Positions 55,583 through 62,917 of a stretch of DNA of 62,917 bases are shown here, in pieces. Source of the stretch: an uncultured Bacteroidia bacterium (lineage in GTDB: Bacteria; Bacteroidota; Bacteroidia; Bacteroidales; Prolixibacteraceae). Positions within the stretch are counted from its first letter, which is position 1. Every line of letters starts with the position of its first letter. Below the pieces are notes generated by a model. The model searched no databases. It was given only the letters and a program-made list of their open reading frames with translations, and had not been told where the DNA came from. Location: positions 1-62,917 of the forward strand of contig CAIYPA010000305.1 of assembly GCA_903927965.1 (NCBI GenBank). The letters are read 5' to 3'. The translations under genes and the position numbers were made by a program.

Positions 55583-57121
55583 ATGATCAAAAAATTCAAA
55601 CTTGGCAAATGGTCCTGGGCAGTATTTTTTACCGGGTTATTTGCATGTGTTATTATCCTCTTTATCAGCAATAAAGCTATACATGTTACCTCCACAGATG
55701 ATTATTGCATGTCGTGCCACATTCACCCAACAGCAGATGCCGCCTGGAAAAAGTCGGCCCATTTTTACAATAAGAGTGGCGTAAAGGTGCATTGTGTCGA
55801 ATGTCATTTACCGCCCAAAGAGAGTTCAGCTTATCTATTGACAAAAGCAAAAACAGGACTTCATGATTTATATGCCTTTTATACGAAGGACAGTTCCTCG
55901 TTCAACTGGGAAAACAAAAGGCTTCTTGAACATGCCGTCAAAATCGTTTACAACGAGTCGTGTTTAAAATGTCATCAGAATATTTTTTCCAAGGGACTAT
56001 CGGCAGAGGGGGGGACTGCTCACCTCTATTATGAAAATAATGCTGCAAAGCTTGATCTGCAATGTATTAACTGCCATTTGGATGCTGGTCATTACAACCC
56101 GAACTACAAACATTCCAAAATGACAGGTGTCCCTGTATCAAGTTCAGCTTCAAAAAATTTATACACAGCACCTGCTCAGGTGACCAAATTTGAGAATTTT
56201 ACTGAACTGATACCAAATAGCGCAGTGTCTTTTAACATGGTTGCTGTTAAAGGAGGTGCATTTAAAATGGGTAGTCCTGATAATGAACCCTATCGTAAAA
56301 ACGATGAAGGACCCGTGCGCAACGTGACGGTCTCGCCATTCTTTATGGGCGAAGTTGAAGTGACATGGGACGAATTCTGGACGTTTTTTGCTTCAACAAT
56401 GTCAGAGGGTCGTGTTGACCCGAATGAGGTGATGGCACACAACGCCAGTTCTCCGGATGCAGTTACCGGGCCAACACCTCCGTTTGGAATTCCTGACCAA
56501 GGTTGGGGCAGTGGCAAACGTCCTGCAATTACGATGACCCATTATTCCGCCTCGATTTATTGTATGTGGCTTTCGAAAGTCACCGGAAAACATTACCGGC
56601 TTCCAACAGAAGCTGAATGGGAATACGCATCCCGGGCTGGAACCGAAACACCCTACTTCTTCCCGGGCGATCCAAATCGGTTGTCAGAACAGGGGTTCAG
56701 GAGCAAGATATTTGGGGCCGACACTGCCAACATCAGCAGATACATCGTTTATTCCTTGAATTCAACGGGGAAGACACAGGAGCCACAGTTTGTAAAACCG
56801 AATCCTTTTGGCCTGAAAAACATGCAGGGCAATGTATTGGAATATTGTTCAGACTTTTACGATGAAAAAGCTTATTCCAAGACCGGCACAACGATAACTG
56901 ATCCCAAAGGTCCTGAATCAGGCGAAGAACATGTAGTCAGAGGAGGGAATTACAGCTTTGATGCAAAAGATTTGAGGGCAGCAGCCAGGGGATATACAAA
57001 AACTACCGATTGGTTAAAAACCGATCCGCAACAACCCAAGAGTATCTGGTGGTATTCAGATATTAAAGGAGTGGGGTTCCGTGTAGTTTGCGAACCAGAT
57101 AGCACATTAATTGCAAGATAA
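55583..57121 (+). CDS. tetraheme NapC/NirT-type cytochrome c fused to a SUMF1 (FGE-like) domain
   Basis: 512 residues. A membrane anchor (WAVFFTGLFACVIILFIS, about 12-29) is followed by four CxxCH heme sites: CMSCH (42-46), CVECH (71-75), CLKCH (127-131) and CINCH (161-165), as in NapC/NrfH quinol-oxidising cytochromes. From about 215 a full SUMF1 fold follows: MVAVKGGAFKMGS, EVEVTWDEFW, YRLPTEAEWEYASRAG, GLKNMQGNVLEYCSDF, HVVRGGNYS and VGFRVV. The cytochrome part would take electrons from the quinone pool, or deliver them, in the periplasm; the role of the SUMF1 part is unknown. An exported Gfo/Idh/MocA gene follows 42 bp downstream. Confidence 0.88.
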   Translation: MIKKFKLGKWSWAVFFTGLFACVIILFISNKAIHVTSTDDYCMSCHIHPTADAAWKKSAHFYNKSGVKVHCVECHLPPKESSAYLLTKAKTGLHDLYAFYTKDSSSFNWENKRLLEHAVKIVYNESCLKCHQNIFSKGLSAEGGTAHLYYENNAAKLDLQCINCHLDAGHYNPNYKHSKMTGVPVSSSASKNLYTAPAQVTKFENFTELIPNSAVSFNMVAVKGGAFKMGSPDNEPYRKNDEGPVRNVTVSPFFMGEVEVTWDEFWTFFASTMSEGRVDPNEVMAHNASSPDAVTGPTPPFGIPDQGWGSGKRPAITMTHYSASIYCMWLSKVTGKHYRLPTEAEWEYASRAGTETPYFFPGDPNRLSEQGFRSKIFGADTANISRYIVYSLNSTGKTQEPQFVKPNPFGLKNMQGNVLEYCSDFYDEKAYSKTGTTITDPKGPESGEEHVVRGGNYSFDAKDLRAAARGYTKTTDWLKTDPQQPKSIWWYSDIKGVGFRVVCEPDSTLIAR

Positions 57122-57163
57122 TTTTATTGACAAATTTTCAACCATTCATTAAACACAAAAAAC

Positions 57164-58579
57164 ATGACAAAGAAGAATTCTCTAAGCAGGCGTGATTTTT
57201 TTACAACTACAGCAGTTGTTGGTGCAGTTGGAGCAGTCGGAACATTAGGTGCAGGTTCCATCCTGACATCATGTTCTGAAGGAGCCCCAAAATTGGTTCC
57301 CATTGTTTCTTTACAAGGTGCTTACATTCCCAACCTGGTTGACAAAGCCACTGATGGAAAACCATTAAAAGCTGGTGTTATTGGTTGTGGTGGCCGTGGG
57401 TCAGGTGCTGCCCAAAACTTCCTTGATGCAGGCCCAAACCTTCAGATTGTTGCACTAGGTGACCTTTTTCAGGATAGGATTGACGATTGTCGTAAGGGGC
57501 TTAAAGATAAATATAAAGTTGAAGTTCCTGACAATATGTGTTTTACAGGTTTTGACAATTATAAAAAAGTTCTTGCGGCTGGTGTTGACCTCGTCATCAT
57601 TGCGACACCTCCAGTATTCCGTCCTATCCATTTTGAAGCTGCTGTTGAGGCTGGGAAACATGTGTTCATGGAAAAACCAATTTGTGTTGACCCCGTAGGT
57701 GCCCGTTCAATCCTTGCTACTTCCAAGAAAGCCGTTGCCCAAGGCCTTTGTGTGGTAACCGGTACACAGCGCCGTCACCAAAGAAGTTATGTCGAGAGTT
57801 TCAAACAGATCCAGAGTGGGATTATTGGCGAAATCGTTTCTGCAAATGTATATTGGAACCAATCGATGCTTTGGTACAGGGAGCGTAAAGCTGAGTGGAG
57901 CGACATGGAATTCATGGTACGTGACTGGGTAAACTGGAAATGGCTTTCCGGCGACCATATCGTTGAACAACACGTTCACAACCTTGATGTTGCAACATGG
58001 TTCCTTGGTAGAAAACCTGTTAAAGCTGTCGGATTTGGTGCCAAACAACGTAGGTTGTCAGGAGACCAGTATGACATGTTCAGTATTGACTTTGAATATG
58101 AAGGTGGTATTCATGTTCATAGCATGTGCCGTCAGATTGATGGTTGTGTAAATAACGTATCTGAGCGTATCCAGGGAACCAAAGGCGCATGGAACAGTGC
58201 CAAAATGGAAATTACGGACTTAGCCGGTACTGTGATCTGGAAATTCGATGCTGAAAAAGAAAAGGCCGAATTCAAACAGACCAATCCTTATGTTCTTGAG
58301 CATGTTGACCTTGTTAACCATATCAGGGCAAATACCCCAATCAACCAGGCTGACGAAACAGCTCAATCTTGTCTTACAGCAGTTATGGGCCGTCAATCGG
58401 CTTATACCGGTGCAGCAGTCACATGGGAAGAAATGACCAACTCTACATTGACCTATCTTCCTGAAAAACTGGAAATTGGCAAAATGGACATGAGCGGTTA
58501 TGTAATCCAGGTTCCTGGAAAGGCAAAAGAAGCCAAAAAAGAAGAACCAAAAAAAGAAGCAGCAAAGAAAAAAGCATAA
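57164..58579 (+). CDS. Tat-exported Gfo/Idh/MocA family oxidoreductase with Lys-rich tail
   Basis: 471 residues. The signal is twin-arginine (SRRDFFTTTAVVGAVG) with a cysteine in ILTSCSEG that could be lipidated. The Rossmann motif is VIGCGGRGSGAAQNF, the EKP motif FMEKPICV is intact, and DHIVEQHVHNLDVATW holds active-site histidines. The C-terminal ~20 residues are repeated Lys/Glu/Ala (KKEEPKKEAAKKKA), unusual for the family. It follows the cytochrome-SUMF1 gene by 42 bp and ends in a terminator, so the two probably form an operon. It may oxidise a sugar outside the cytoplasm; the substrate is unknown. Confidence 0.9.
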   Translation: MTKKNSLSRRDFFTTTAVVGAVGAVGTLGAGSILTSCSEGAPKLVPIVSLQGAYIPNLVDKATDGKPLKAGVIGCGGRGSGAAQNFLDAGPNLQIVALGDLFQDRIDDCRKGLKDKYKVEVPDNMCFTGFDNYKKVLAAGVDLVIIATPPVFRPIHFEAAVEAGKHVFMEKPICVDPVGARSILATSKKAVAQGLCVVTGTQRRHQRSYVESFKQIQSGIIGEIVSANVYWNQSMLWYRERKAEWSDMEFMVRDWVNWKWLSGDHIVEQHVHNLDVATWFLGRKPVKAVGFGAKQRRLSGDQYDMFSIDFEYEGGIHVHSMCRQIDGCVNNVSERIQGTKGAWNSAKMEITDLAGTVIWKFDAEKEKAEFKQTNPYVLEHVDLVNHIRANTPINQADETAQSCLTAVMGRQSAYTGAAVTWEEMTNSTLTYLPEKLEIGKMDMSGYVIQVPGKAKEAKKEEPKKEAAKKKA

Positions 58580-58609
58580 CGCTTGAATTAGATTTTCATT
58601 CAATATCGA

Positions 58610-58640
58610 CCCTGCCACTGCGAAGTGGTGGGGTTTTTTT
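58610..58640 (+). terminator. terminator of the cytochrome-Gfo operon
   Basis: CCTGCCACT (58611-58619), loop GCGA, AGTGGTGGGG (58624-58633, with one G-T pair), followed by seven T residues. It lies about 30 nt after the stop codon. Confidence 0.8.
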
Positions 58641-58706
58641 GGCGGCTGGCGGCTGGTAACTGGTGGCTGGCAAATGATACAGGCGGCTGGCAACTAGCGG
58701 CTGGCG
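58641..58706. repeat. GGCTGGC-family dispersed repeat
   Basis: GGCGGCTGGC, GGCTGGTAACTGGTGGCTGG, AGGCGGCTGGC and AGCGGCTGGCG blocks follow one another. The family is the same as at 44316-44440 and, inverted, at 44801-44866. The element is non-coding and begins right after a terminator T-run. Confidence 0.6.
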
Positions 58707-58860
58707 TTCTCTATTAAAAATGTTTCTATCCATTGAGTTAAACCTCACCTGATCAGTATTATCCAGCTGAATCAGGAGACCCATTTTCATTTTTTAGTTT
58801 TCTACCTTCAATTCTCCTGATCACTTTCCCGGTTTCCGGTCTCCCTTTTTCGGTTTTCAA

Positions 58861-58882
58861 GGGCGATCACAAGGGTTCGCCC
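58861..58882. repeat. short hairpin repeat in the 58580-58916 gap
   Basis: GGGCGA (58861-58866) pairs with TCGCCC (58877-58882), a common dispersed form (GGGCGATCACAAGGG..). It abuts the 3' end of the M15 peptidase gene. The rest of the gap, apart from the terminator and GGCTGGC block, holds no gene. Confidence 0.4.
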
Positions 58883-58916
58883 CTACGCAGCCACGCCCAT
58901 TGCCCCTGGCCCCAAG

Positions 58917-59420
58917 CTAGTTGATCTCAAAATGGACCGGATCGTGATAGGTACGATAGGTACCACCCCAAAGCAAACGATGTTTCCTGGCAATATCAGG
59001 AACTTTTGATTTCCGCCATAAACCAAGGGAACTCCCTTTCTTTAACCAGACGATTCTCAGTCCTTCACGTTTGTAAAGGTTGATGTCAACTGCACGGCCC
59101 AACACATGCCTGCTCTTTTTATATGAGGCATTCCTTGGGTTATCACGTTTCAACTGGATTTGTTCATCCTTTGTCCTCAATCCACTTATTATTAAGACTT
59201 TCCACTCACCATTTTTTTCTATTTCACCAATGAACCGGTCAAACCGAGCCGCATAAACAGGATTGATACCGGCGATGTCCTTGAGTTCTGAATGATTGAT
59301 GATCCGCACCCTTAGATCGTATATTATTGTGTATAAGAAATATAAGGTACATATTGCAATAGTGGCAAGCAGGATATTGATCAAATTCCGGATGAGTGGT
59401 TTTCGCTTTTTAGGACCCAT
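58917..59420 (-). CDS. membrane-anchored M15-family metallopeptidase (D,D-carboxypeptidase/endolysin-like)
   Basis: 167 residues. One N-terminal membrane helix (LINILLATIAICTLYFLYT, about 13-31) is followed by a zinc peptidase domain. The SRHVLGRAVDINLY segment gives His105 and Asp112, and HDPVHFEI gives His163, the M15 metal triad. LIISGLRTKDEQIQLK is the usual first segment. It would cut peptidoglycan stem peptides in the periplasm. Lysis-gene neighbours are absent, so a housekeeping role is more likely than a phage origin. It stands alone, divergent from the next operon. Confidence 0.85.
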   Translation of the reverse strand: MGPKKRKPLIRNLINILLATIAICTLYFLYTIIYDLRVRIINHSELKDIAGINPVYAARFDRFIGEIEKNGEWKVLIISGLRTKDEQIQLKRDNPRNASYKKSRHVLGRAVDINLYKREGLRIVWLKKGSSLGLWRKSKVPDIARKHRLLWGGTYRTYHDPVHFEIN

Positions 59421-59493
59421 TATAATTAATCTGTGCTACTTCGTTTAAATTTCAAAAACGGCGAATGTAACACCAATATTTGAAATAGTAAAA

Positions 59494-59523
59494 TTGGATA
59501 AGATGCAAAAATACTTAAATTTG
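59494..59523 (+). promoter_or_regulatory. Bacteroidota-type promoter of the Gfo-isomerase operon
   Basis: TTG (59494-59496), a 19-nt spacer and TAAATTTG (59516-59523) fit the consensus exactly. The leader to the ATG at 59605 is about 75 nt and holds a 10-bp direct repeat (CGTTGAAATT, CGTTGATATT at 59549-59568) that could bind a regulator. Confidence 0.7.
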
Positions 59524-59604
59524 TAACTGATACGATCTAATCACATTTCGTTGAAATTCGTTGATATTTAGAACGATAATGTATAATAACTAATTTCTTT
59601 TTAC

Positions 59605-60765
59605 ATGAACAGAAAATTACGAATGGGAATGGTTGGTGGAGGGAGCGATGCCTTTATTGGTGCAATCCACCGTCTTGCAGCTTTTATGGACAACCAGATC
59701 GAACTGGTTTGCGGTTGTTTCAGTGTAAACCCTGAGATCTCAATTTCTTCAGGAAAATCTTATTTTCTGCCCGACGACCGTGTGTATAAAACTTATACCG
59801 AGATGTTCGAGCATGAAGTTACACTTCCTGAGGGTGAAAGAATGGATTTTGTGACCATTGTGACGCCTAATTTTGCACACTTCGAACCAGCCATGATGGC
59901 ACTCGACAATGGCTTCAATGTTGTGATCGACAAACCGATCACCTTTACACTTGAACAGGCCAAGATCCTGAAAGCCAAGATTGAAGCCACCGGGTTGATC
60001 CTTGCCCTTACGCATACCTACTCAGGTTATCCGGCTGTAAAGGAAGCGCGTGAACGTGTCCGTCGTGGCGACTTCGGCAAGATCAGAAAAGTTTATGTTG
60101 AATATCCGCAGGGGTGGCTATCTGCAAAAGTAGAAGATGCAGGTAACGCACAGGCTTCCTGGCGTACAGACCCAAAACGTTCCGGTAAGGCGGGTTGCAT
60201 GGGCGACATTGGTACACACGCTCACCACCTCGCCGAATATGTAACCGGGTTAAAAACCGTTGAGATTTGTGCTGAATTGAATGTATTTGTTCCAGGTCGC
60301 CAATTGGACGATGATGGAGCTGCATTGCTAAGGTTCGACAACGGAGCTCGCGGAGTTTTGACCGCCACCCAAATTGCCGCAGGGGAAGAAAATGCAATCA
60401 GATTGAGAGTTTATGGTGAAAAAGGCGGCCTTGAATGGTTGCAGCATGAACCCAATACCTTAATCGTAAAATGGAACGATCAGCCGACCCAGATTATCCG
60501 AACAGGGACTGGTTTTATGGGCGACATTGCAAAACACAATACGCGCACACCTGGAGGACACCCTGAAGGCTACCTTGAAGCTTTTGCAAACATTTACCGT
60601 AATTTCTCGTTGACTGTAAGGGCAAAAATGAATGGCGAAACACCAAAGGCAGAATGGCTCGATTTCCCAACTGTTGAAGACGGTATCCGTGGCATGCAAT
60701 TTATTGATACTGTTGTCGAAGCTGGATACAACGACAATGTGAAGTGGGTAAAATTTGCTGAATAA
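59605..60765 (+). CDS. cytosolic Gfo/Idh/MocA family sugar oxidoreductase
   Basis: 386 residues without a signal peptide. The Rossmann motif is [26 protein letters not shown] follows, and the EKP motif reads VIDKPITF (Asp for Glu, Lys kept). The histidine segment is [18 protein letters not shown]. It resembles the glucose 3-dehydrogenase YcjS type. A TIM-barrel isomerase gene follows 15 bp downstream, the common partner arrangement for handling oxidised (keto) sugars. The start was chosen for the first ATG after the promoter at 59494-59523. Confidence 0.92.
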   Translation: MNRKLRMGMVGGGSDAFIGAIHRLAAFMDNQIELVCGCFSVNPEISISSGKSYFLPDDRVYKTYTEMFEHEVTLPEGERMDFVTIVTPNFAHFEPAMMALDNGFNVVIDKPITFTLEQAKILKAKIEATGLILALTHTYSGYPAVKEARERVRRGDFGKIRKVYVEYPQGWLSAKVEDAGNAQASWRTDPKRSGKAGCMGDIGTHAHHLAEYVTGLKTVEICAELNVFVPGRQLDDDGAALLRFDNGARGVLTATQIAAGEENAIRLRVYGEKGGLEWLQHEPNTLIVKWNDQPTQIIRTGTGFMGDIAKHNTRTPGGHPEGYLEAFANIYRNFSLTVRAKMNGETPKAEWLDFPTVEDGIRGMQFIDTVVEAGYNDNVKWVKFAE

Positions 60766-60780
60766 TTAAATCCTATTAAA

Positions 60781-61776
60781 ATGAAAAGACCAGTTACGCT
60801 TTTTACCGGCCAATGGGCCGATCTGACCCTTGAAACAGTGGCTCAAAAAGCCAAATCGTTTGGTTACGATGGTCTCGAATTGGCCTGTTGGGGCGACCAT
60901 ATCGAAGTCGATAAAGCCGATCAGGCCTATTGCGATGCCAAACTTGCTTTGCTGAAGAAATATGACCTGCAATTGTTCTCGATCTCTACGCACCTTGTAG
61001 GTCAGGCAGTTTGCGACAATCCCGATCAGCGCCACAAAGGGATGCTCCCGGGTTACATCTGGGGTGATGGCGATGCAGAAGGGATCCGTCAGCGGGCCGC
61101 TGCGGAAATCATTGAAACAGGGCGAGTTGCAAAACGGCTTGGATTGAAGGTTGTGAATGGCTTTACAGGAAGTTCGATATGGCAGTATCTCTATTCGTTC
61201 CCGTCTGTTTCGCAGGAGATGATCGACGAAGGTTATCAGGATTTCGCAAAACGATGGATCCCAATTTTGGATACCTACCAGGAAATGGGCATGAAATATG
61301 CCTTGGAAGTACACCCTACTGAAATCGCTTTCGATATCGAAACTGCGAAAAGGGCTTTGAAGGCACTGAACAACCATCCGGCTTTCGGATTCAATTTCGA
61401 TCCAAGCCATTTTGGCTACCAGGGTGTTGATTATGTGAAGTTTATCTATGAGTTCAGCGACAGGATTTTCCATGTCCATATGAAAGATGTGACCTGGAAC
61501 GAATTTCCAGGCACAGTTGGTGTGTTTGGTGGTCATGTTGATTTTGGCGACAACCGTCGTTTCTGGAATTTCAGGAGCGTTGGCCGTGGCAGGATTAACT
61601 TTGAAAAGATCATCCGCGCCTTAAACGACATCCAATACACCGGACCACTTTCGGTTGAATGGGAAGACAGTGGCATGGACCGCGAGATGGGAGCAGCCGA
61701 ATCGTGCGAATACGTTAAAAAGAAAGATTTCTCCCCGAGCAACCTCGCTTTTGATGCGGCTTTCAGCAAGGAGTAA
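60781..61776 (+). CDS. sugar phosphate isomerase/epimerase (AP endonuclease 2-like TIM barrel)
   Basis: 331 residues. TIM-barrel landmarks are [33 protein letters not shown], a metal-binding [35 protein letters not shown] and [15 protein letters not shown]. The Glu/Asp/His set fits the xylose-isomerase-like AP_endonuc_2 family (PF01261). YcjR, a 3-keto-sugar epimerase, is a related example. It is cytosolic. It lies 15 bp after the Gfo/Idh/MocA gene, so they act together, probably in isomerising an oxidised sugar. The substrate is not visible. Confidence 0.92.
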   Translation: MKRPVTLFTGQWADLTLETVAQKAKSFGYDGLELACWGDHIEVDKADQAYCDAKLALLKKYDLQLFSISTHLVGQAVCDNPDQRHKGMLPGYIWGDGDAEGIRQRAAAEIIETGRVAKRLGLKVVNGFTGSSIWQYLYSFPSVSQEMIDEGYQDFAKRWIPILDTYQEMGMKYALEVHPTEIAFDIETAKRALKALNNHPAFGFNFDPSHFGYQGVDYVKFIYEFSDRIFHVHMKDVTWNEFPGTVGVFGGHVDFGDNRRFWNFRSVGRGRINFEKIIRALNDIQYTGPLSVEWEDSGMDREMGAAESCEYVKKKDFSPSNLAFDAAFSKE

Positions 61777-61798
61777 AATCGTTCCTGAATATTAAAGA

Positions 61799-61830
61799 CT
61801 GTTTTTACGTTTAAACCTAAAAACAGAATA
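61799..61830 (+). terminator. weak hairpin after the isomerase gene
   Basis: CTGTTTTTA (61799-61807) pairs with TAAAAACAG (61818-61826) around an internal GTTTAAAC palindrome. The stem is A-T rich and no T-run follows, so termination is only possible. Confidence 0.4.
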
Positions 61831-61926
61831 AATAAAAACAAGGTGCACTTCCCAAACAATCAGGATATTGCATCTTGTTTTTTCTTTATCGGATTAACCT
61901 GTGTTTTATAACCCAGATAGGACATT

Positions 61927-62075
61927 AGGTGCAGAGCACCGCCAATATTTGTAGAATTTACAATCGTTCTTAGCCCAGAAGGTACAGCGTACCGCCATAT
62001 AAGATTTCGGTGCTCTGCACCTCTCCAATAATTAATTTTTCATCTTTCTACAAATATTCCTCAGCTCTGCCGCTT
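61927..62075. repeat. compound palindromic intergenic repeat (GGTGCAGAGCACC family)
   Basis: AGGTGCAGAGCACCG (61927-61941) recurs inverted as CGGTGCTCTGCACCT (62008-62022), perfect over 15 bp. AATATTTGTAGAA (61944-61956) recurs inverted as TTCTACAAATATT (62046-62058), perfect over 13 bp, followed by a degenerate CAGCTCTGCCGC (62062-62073). A GGTACAGCGTACC palindrome (61981-61993) lies inside. The 347-bp gap 61777-62123 shows no gene. Confidence 0.75.
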
Positions 62076-62123
62076 TAATAACAAAACATTTACCCTATTT
62101 TCATTTAGATAATTAATTAAGTA

Positions 62124-62917
62124 ATGCTTGTAAACGGCAAAAACCATCACACCATTTGGGTACATCCTGATAATAAGGGGATTATACAAGTCATTGATCA
62201 GAGGAAGATCCCTTTTGAATTTGAAGTAATTGACCTTAAATCACCGGAAGATACTTTTGAGGCGATCAAAAATATGACAGTCCGAGGTGCGCCCTTGATC
62301 GGGATAACCGGAGCTTATGGCGTTTATCTTGGATTGGCAACTGACCAATCAGCAAAGTGGAAGACCAACCTTATACATACCGCCAATTACTTAAAATCAG
62401 CCCGTCCCACAGCCGTAAACCTGGCATTGATTATCGATGAACTTATTGGTATCCTTGGAATTTGTGAAACCCGGAAAGAAGCATGTGAGTTGGCTTTTGA
62501 GACTTCCAACCTGATGAAATTGAGGGAGATCGAATGGTCGGAGGCCATTGGCAACTTTGGGTGCGGACTAATTGAGGAGATCAGCATTCGAAAGAAGGGT
62601 GAGCCGGTCAATATTTTGACACATTGCAATGCTGGTTGGCTCGCCTGTATCGATTGGGGAACCGCTACTGCACCGATGTACAAAGCTTTCCACAAAGGGA
62701 TTCCCATCCATATCTGGGTTGACGAAACAAGGCCGCGAAACCAGGGCGCAAGGCTAACAGCATGGGAGTTGGCACAGGAAGGCGTACTACATACGGTGAT
62801 TCCAGACAACACGGGTGGCCACCTGATGCAACATGGTTTGGTCGATTTGTGTATTGTGGGAAGCGACCGGACAACTTTGTCGGGTGATGTGGCCAATAAG
62901 ATCGGTACTTATCTTAA
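62124..62917 (+). CDS. mtnA: S-methyl-5-thioribose-1-phosphate isomerase, 3' end beyond the window
   Basis: 264 codons are visible; the frame is open at the right edge. MtnA signatures are TVRGAPLIGITGAYG, ARPTAVNL, ILTHCNAGWLA (the active-site Cys), VDETRPRNQGARLTAWEL and GSDRTTLSGDVANKIGTY (the catalytic Asp). It converts 5-methylthioribose-1-phosphate to the ribulose form in methionine salvage. The ATG at 62124 follows the repeat region by about 50 nt. eIF-2B-like relatives exist, but the Cys/Asp pair supports MtnA. Confidence 0.93.
   Translation, partial: MLVNGKNHHTIWVHPDNKGIIQVIDQRKIPFEFEVIDLKSPEDTFEAIKNMTVRGAPLIGITGAYGVYLGLATDQSAKWKTNLIHTANYLKSARPTAVNLALIIDELIGILGICETRKEACELAFETSNLMKLREIEWSEAIGNFGCGLIEEISIRKKGEPVNILTHCNAGWLACIDWGTATAPMYKAFHKGIPIHIWVDETRPRNQGARLTAWELAQEGVLHTVIPDNTGGHLMQHGLVDLCIVGSDRTTLSGDVANKIGTYL

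Noticed and set aside
58220-58693. 157-codon minus-strand frame rich in Phe and Cys
   Set aside because: It is the mirror of the Lys/Glu-rich tail of the Gfo/Idh/MocA gene, whose AAG/AAA codons read as Phe/Leu on the other strand.
58917-59420. M15 peptidase as a prophage lysis gene
   Set aside because: No holin, tail, terminase or integrase gene is nearby, and the N-terminal membrane anchor suits a cell-wall enzyme.
60766-61536. 256-codon open frame antisense to the isomerase gene
   Set aside because: The plus strand holds a clear AP_endonuc_2-type protein with intact metal-site motifs; the antisense product has no recognisable pattern.

Overview
The window looks like a chromosomal segment of a free-living, polysaccharide-degrading Bacteroidota, probably of Bacteroidales/Marinilabiliales type. 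This assignment is inference. It rests on a type IX secretion core (porP and gldK-gldL-gldM-gldN), a T9SS-type C-terminal sorting domain, DUF4270 and beta-barrel proteins, and promoters of the Bacteroidota form TTG-N19/20-TAnnTTTG. No tRNA, rRNA, CRISPR array, transposase or phage gene was recognised.

Layout. 1-3270: C-terminus of a probable sulfatase, an exported FAD-dependent oxidoreductase and a Gfo/Idh/MocA oxidoreductase, followed by a 156-bp MITE-like repeat. 3505-10483 (minus): an AT-rich four-gene operon with a triple-GAF STAND-like NTPase, a membrane-anchored coiled-coil NTPase, a phosphomannomutase-like HAD protein and a small membrane protein. This is the best candidate here for an undescribed sensing or defence system. 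10872-13578: groES-groEL and mntP. 13621-18028 (minus): a one-domain GT5 protein, a DUF4270 lipoprotein, an Ig-like lipoprotein and a small protein. 18198-20847: panC, panD and radA. 20903-30331 (minus): topA, an arginase-fold protein missing metal ligands, porP and gldKLMN.

30673-39633: a fucose-utilisation divergon. The minus-strand operon fucU-fucP-Gfo/Idh/MocA-GH29-GH105-NIPSNAP faces a second GH29 on the plus strand. 39966-47214: a beta-barrel protein, two paralogous Tat-type glycoside-hydrolase-like proteins (GHL6 plus GH42 middle domain) and an exported enolase-superfamily protein. 47442-55238: a DEAD-box helicase, a membrane protein, a RelE/ParE-type toxin-antitoxin pair, pdxH, a coiled-coil protein, a T9SS-exported polysaccharide-deacetylase-like protein and a secreted protein of unknown role. 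55583-61776: a tetraheme NapC-type cytochrome fused to a SUMF1 domain, a Tat-exported Gfo/Idh/MocA protein, an M15 peptidase, and a cytosolic pair of Gfo/Idh/MocA oxidoreductase and sugar isomerase/epimerase. The window ends inside mtnA.

How the genes fit together. Exported fucosidases, GH105 and GHL6 proteins could trim fucosylated, uronate-containing glycans outside the cytoplasm. FucP would import L-fucose and FucU would interconvert its anomers. Exported and cytosolic Gfo/Idh/MocA proteins with a TIM-barrel isomerase suggest sugar-oxidation (3-keto-sugar type) chemistry, possibly wired to the quinone pool through the multiheme cytochrome. All of this is inferred from family membership and neighbourhood. 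Intergenic gaps hold several small palindromic or GGCTGGC-type dispersed repeats.
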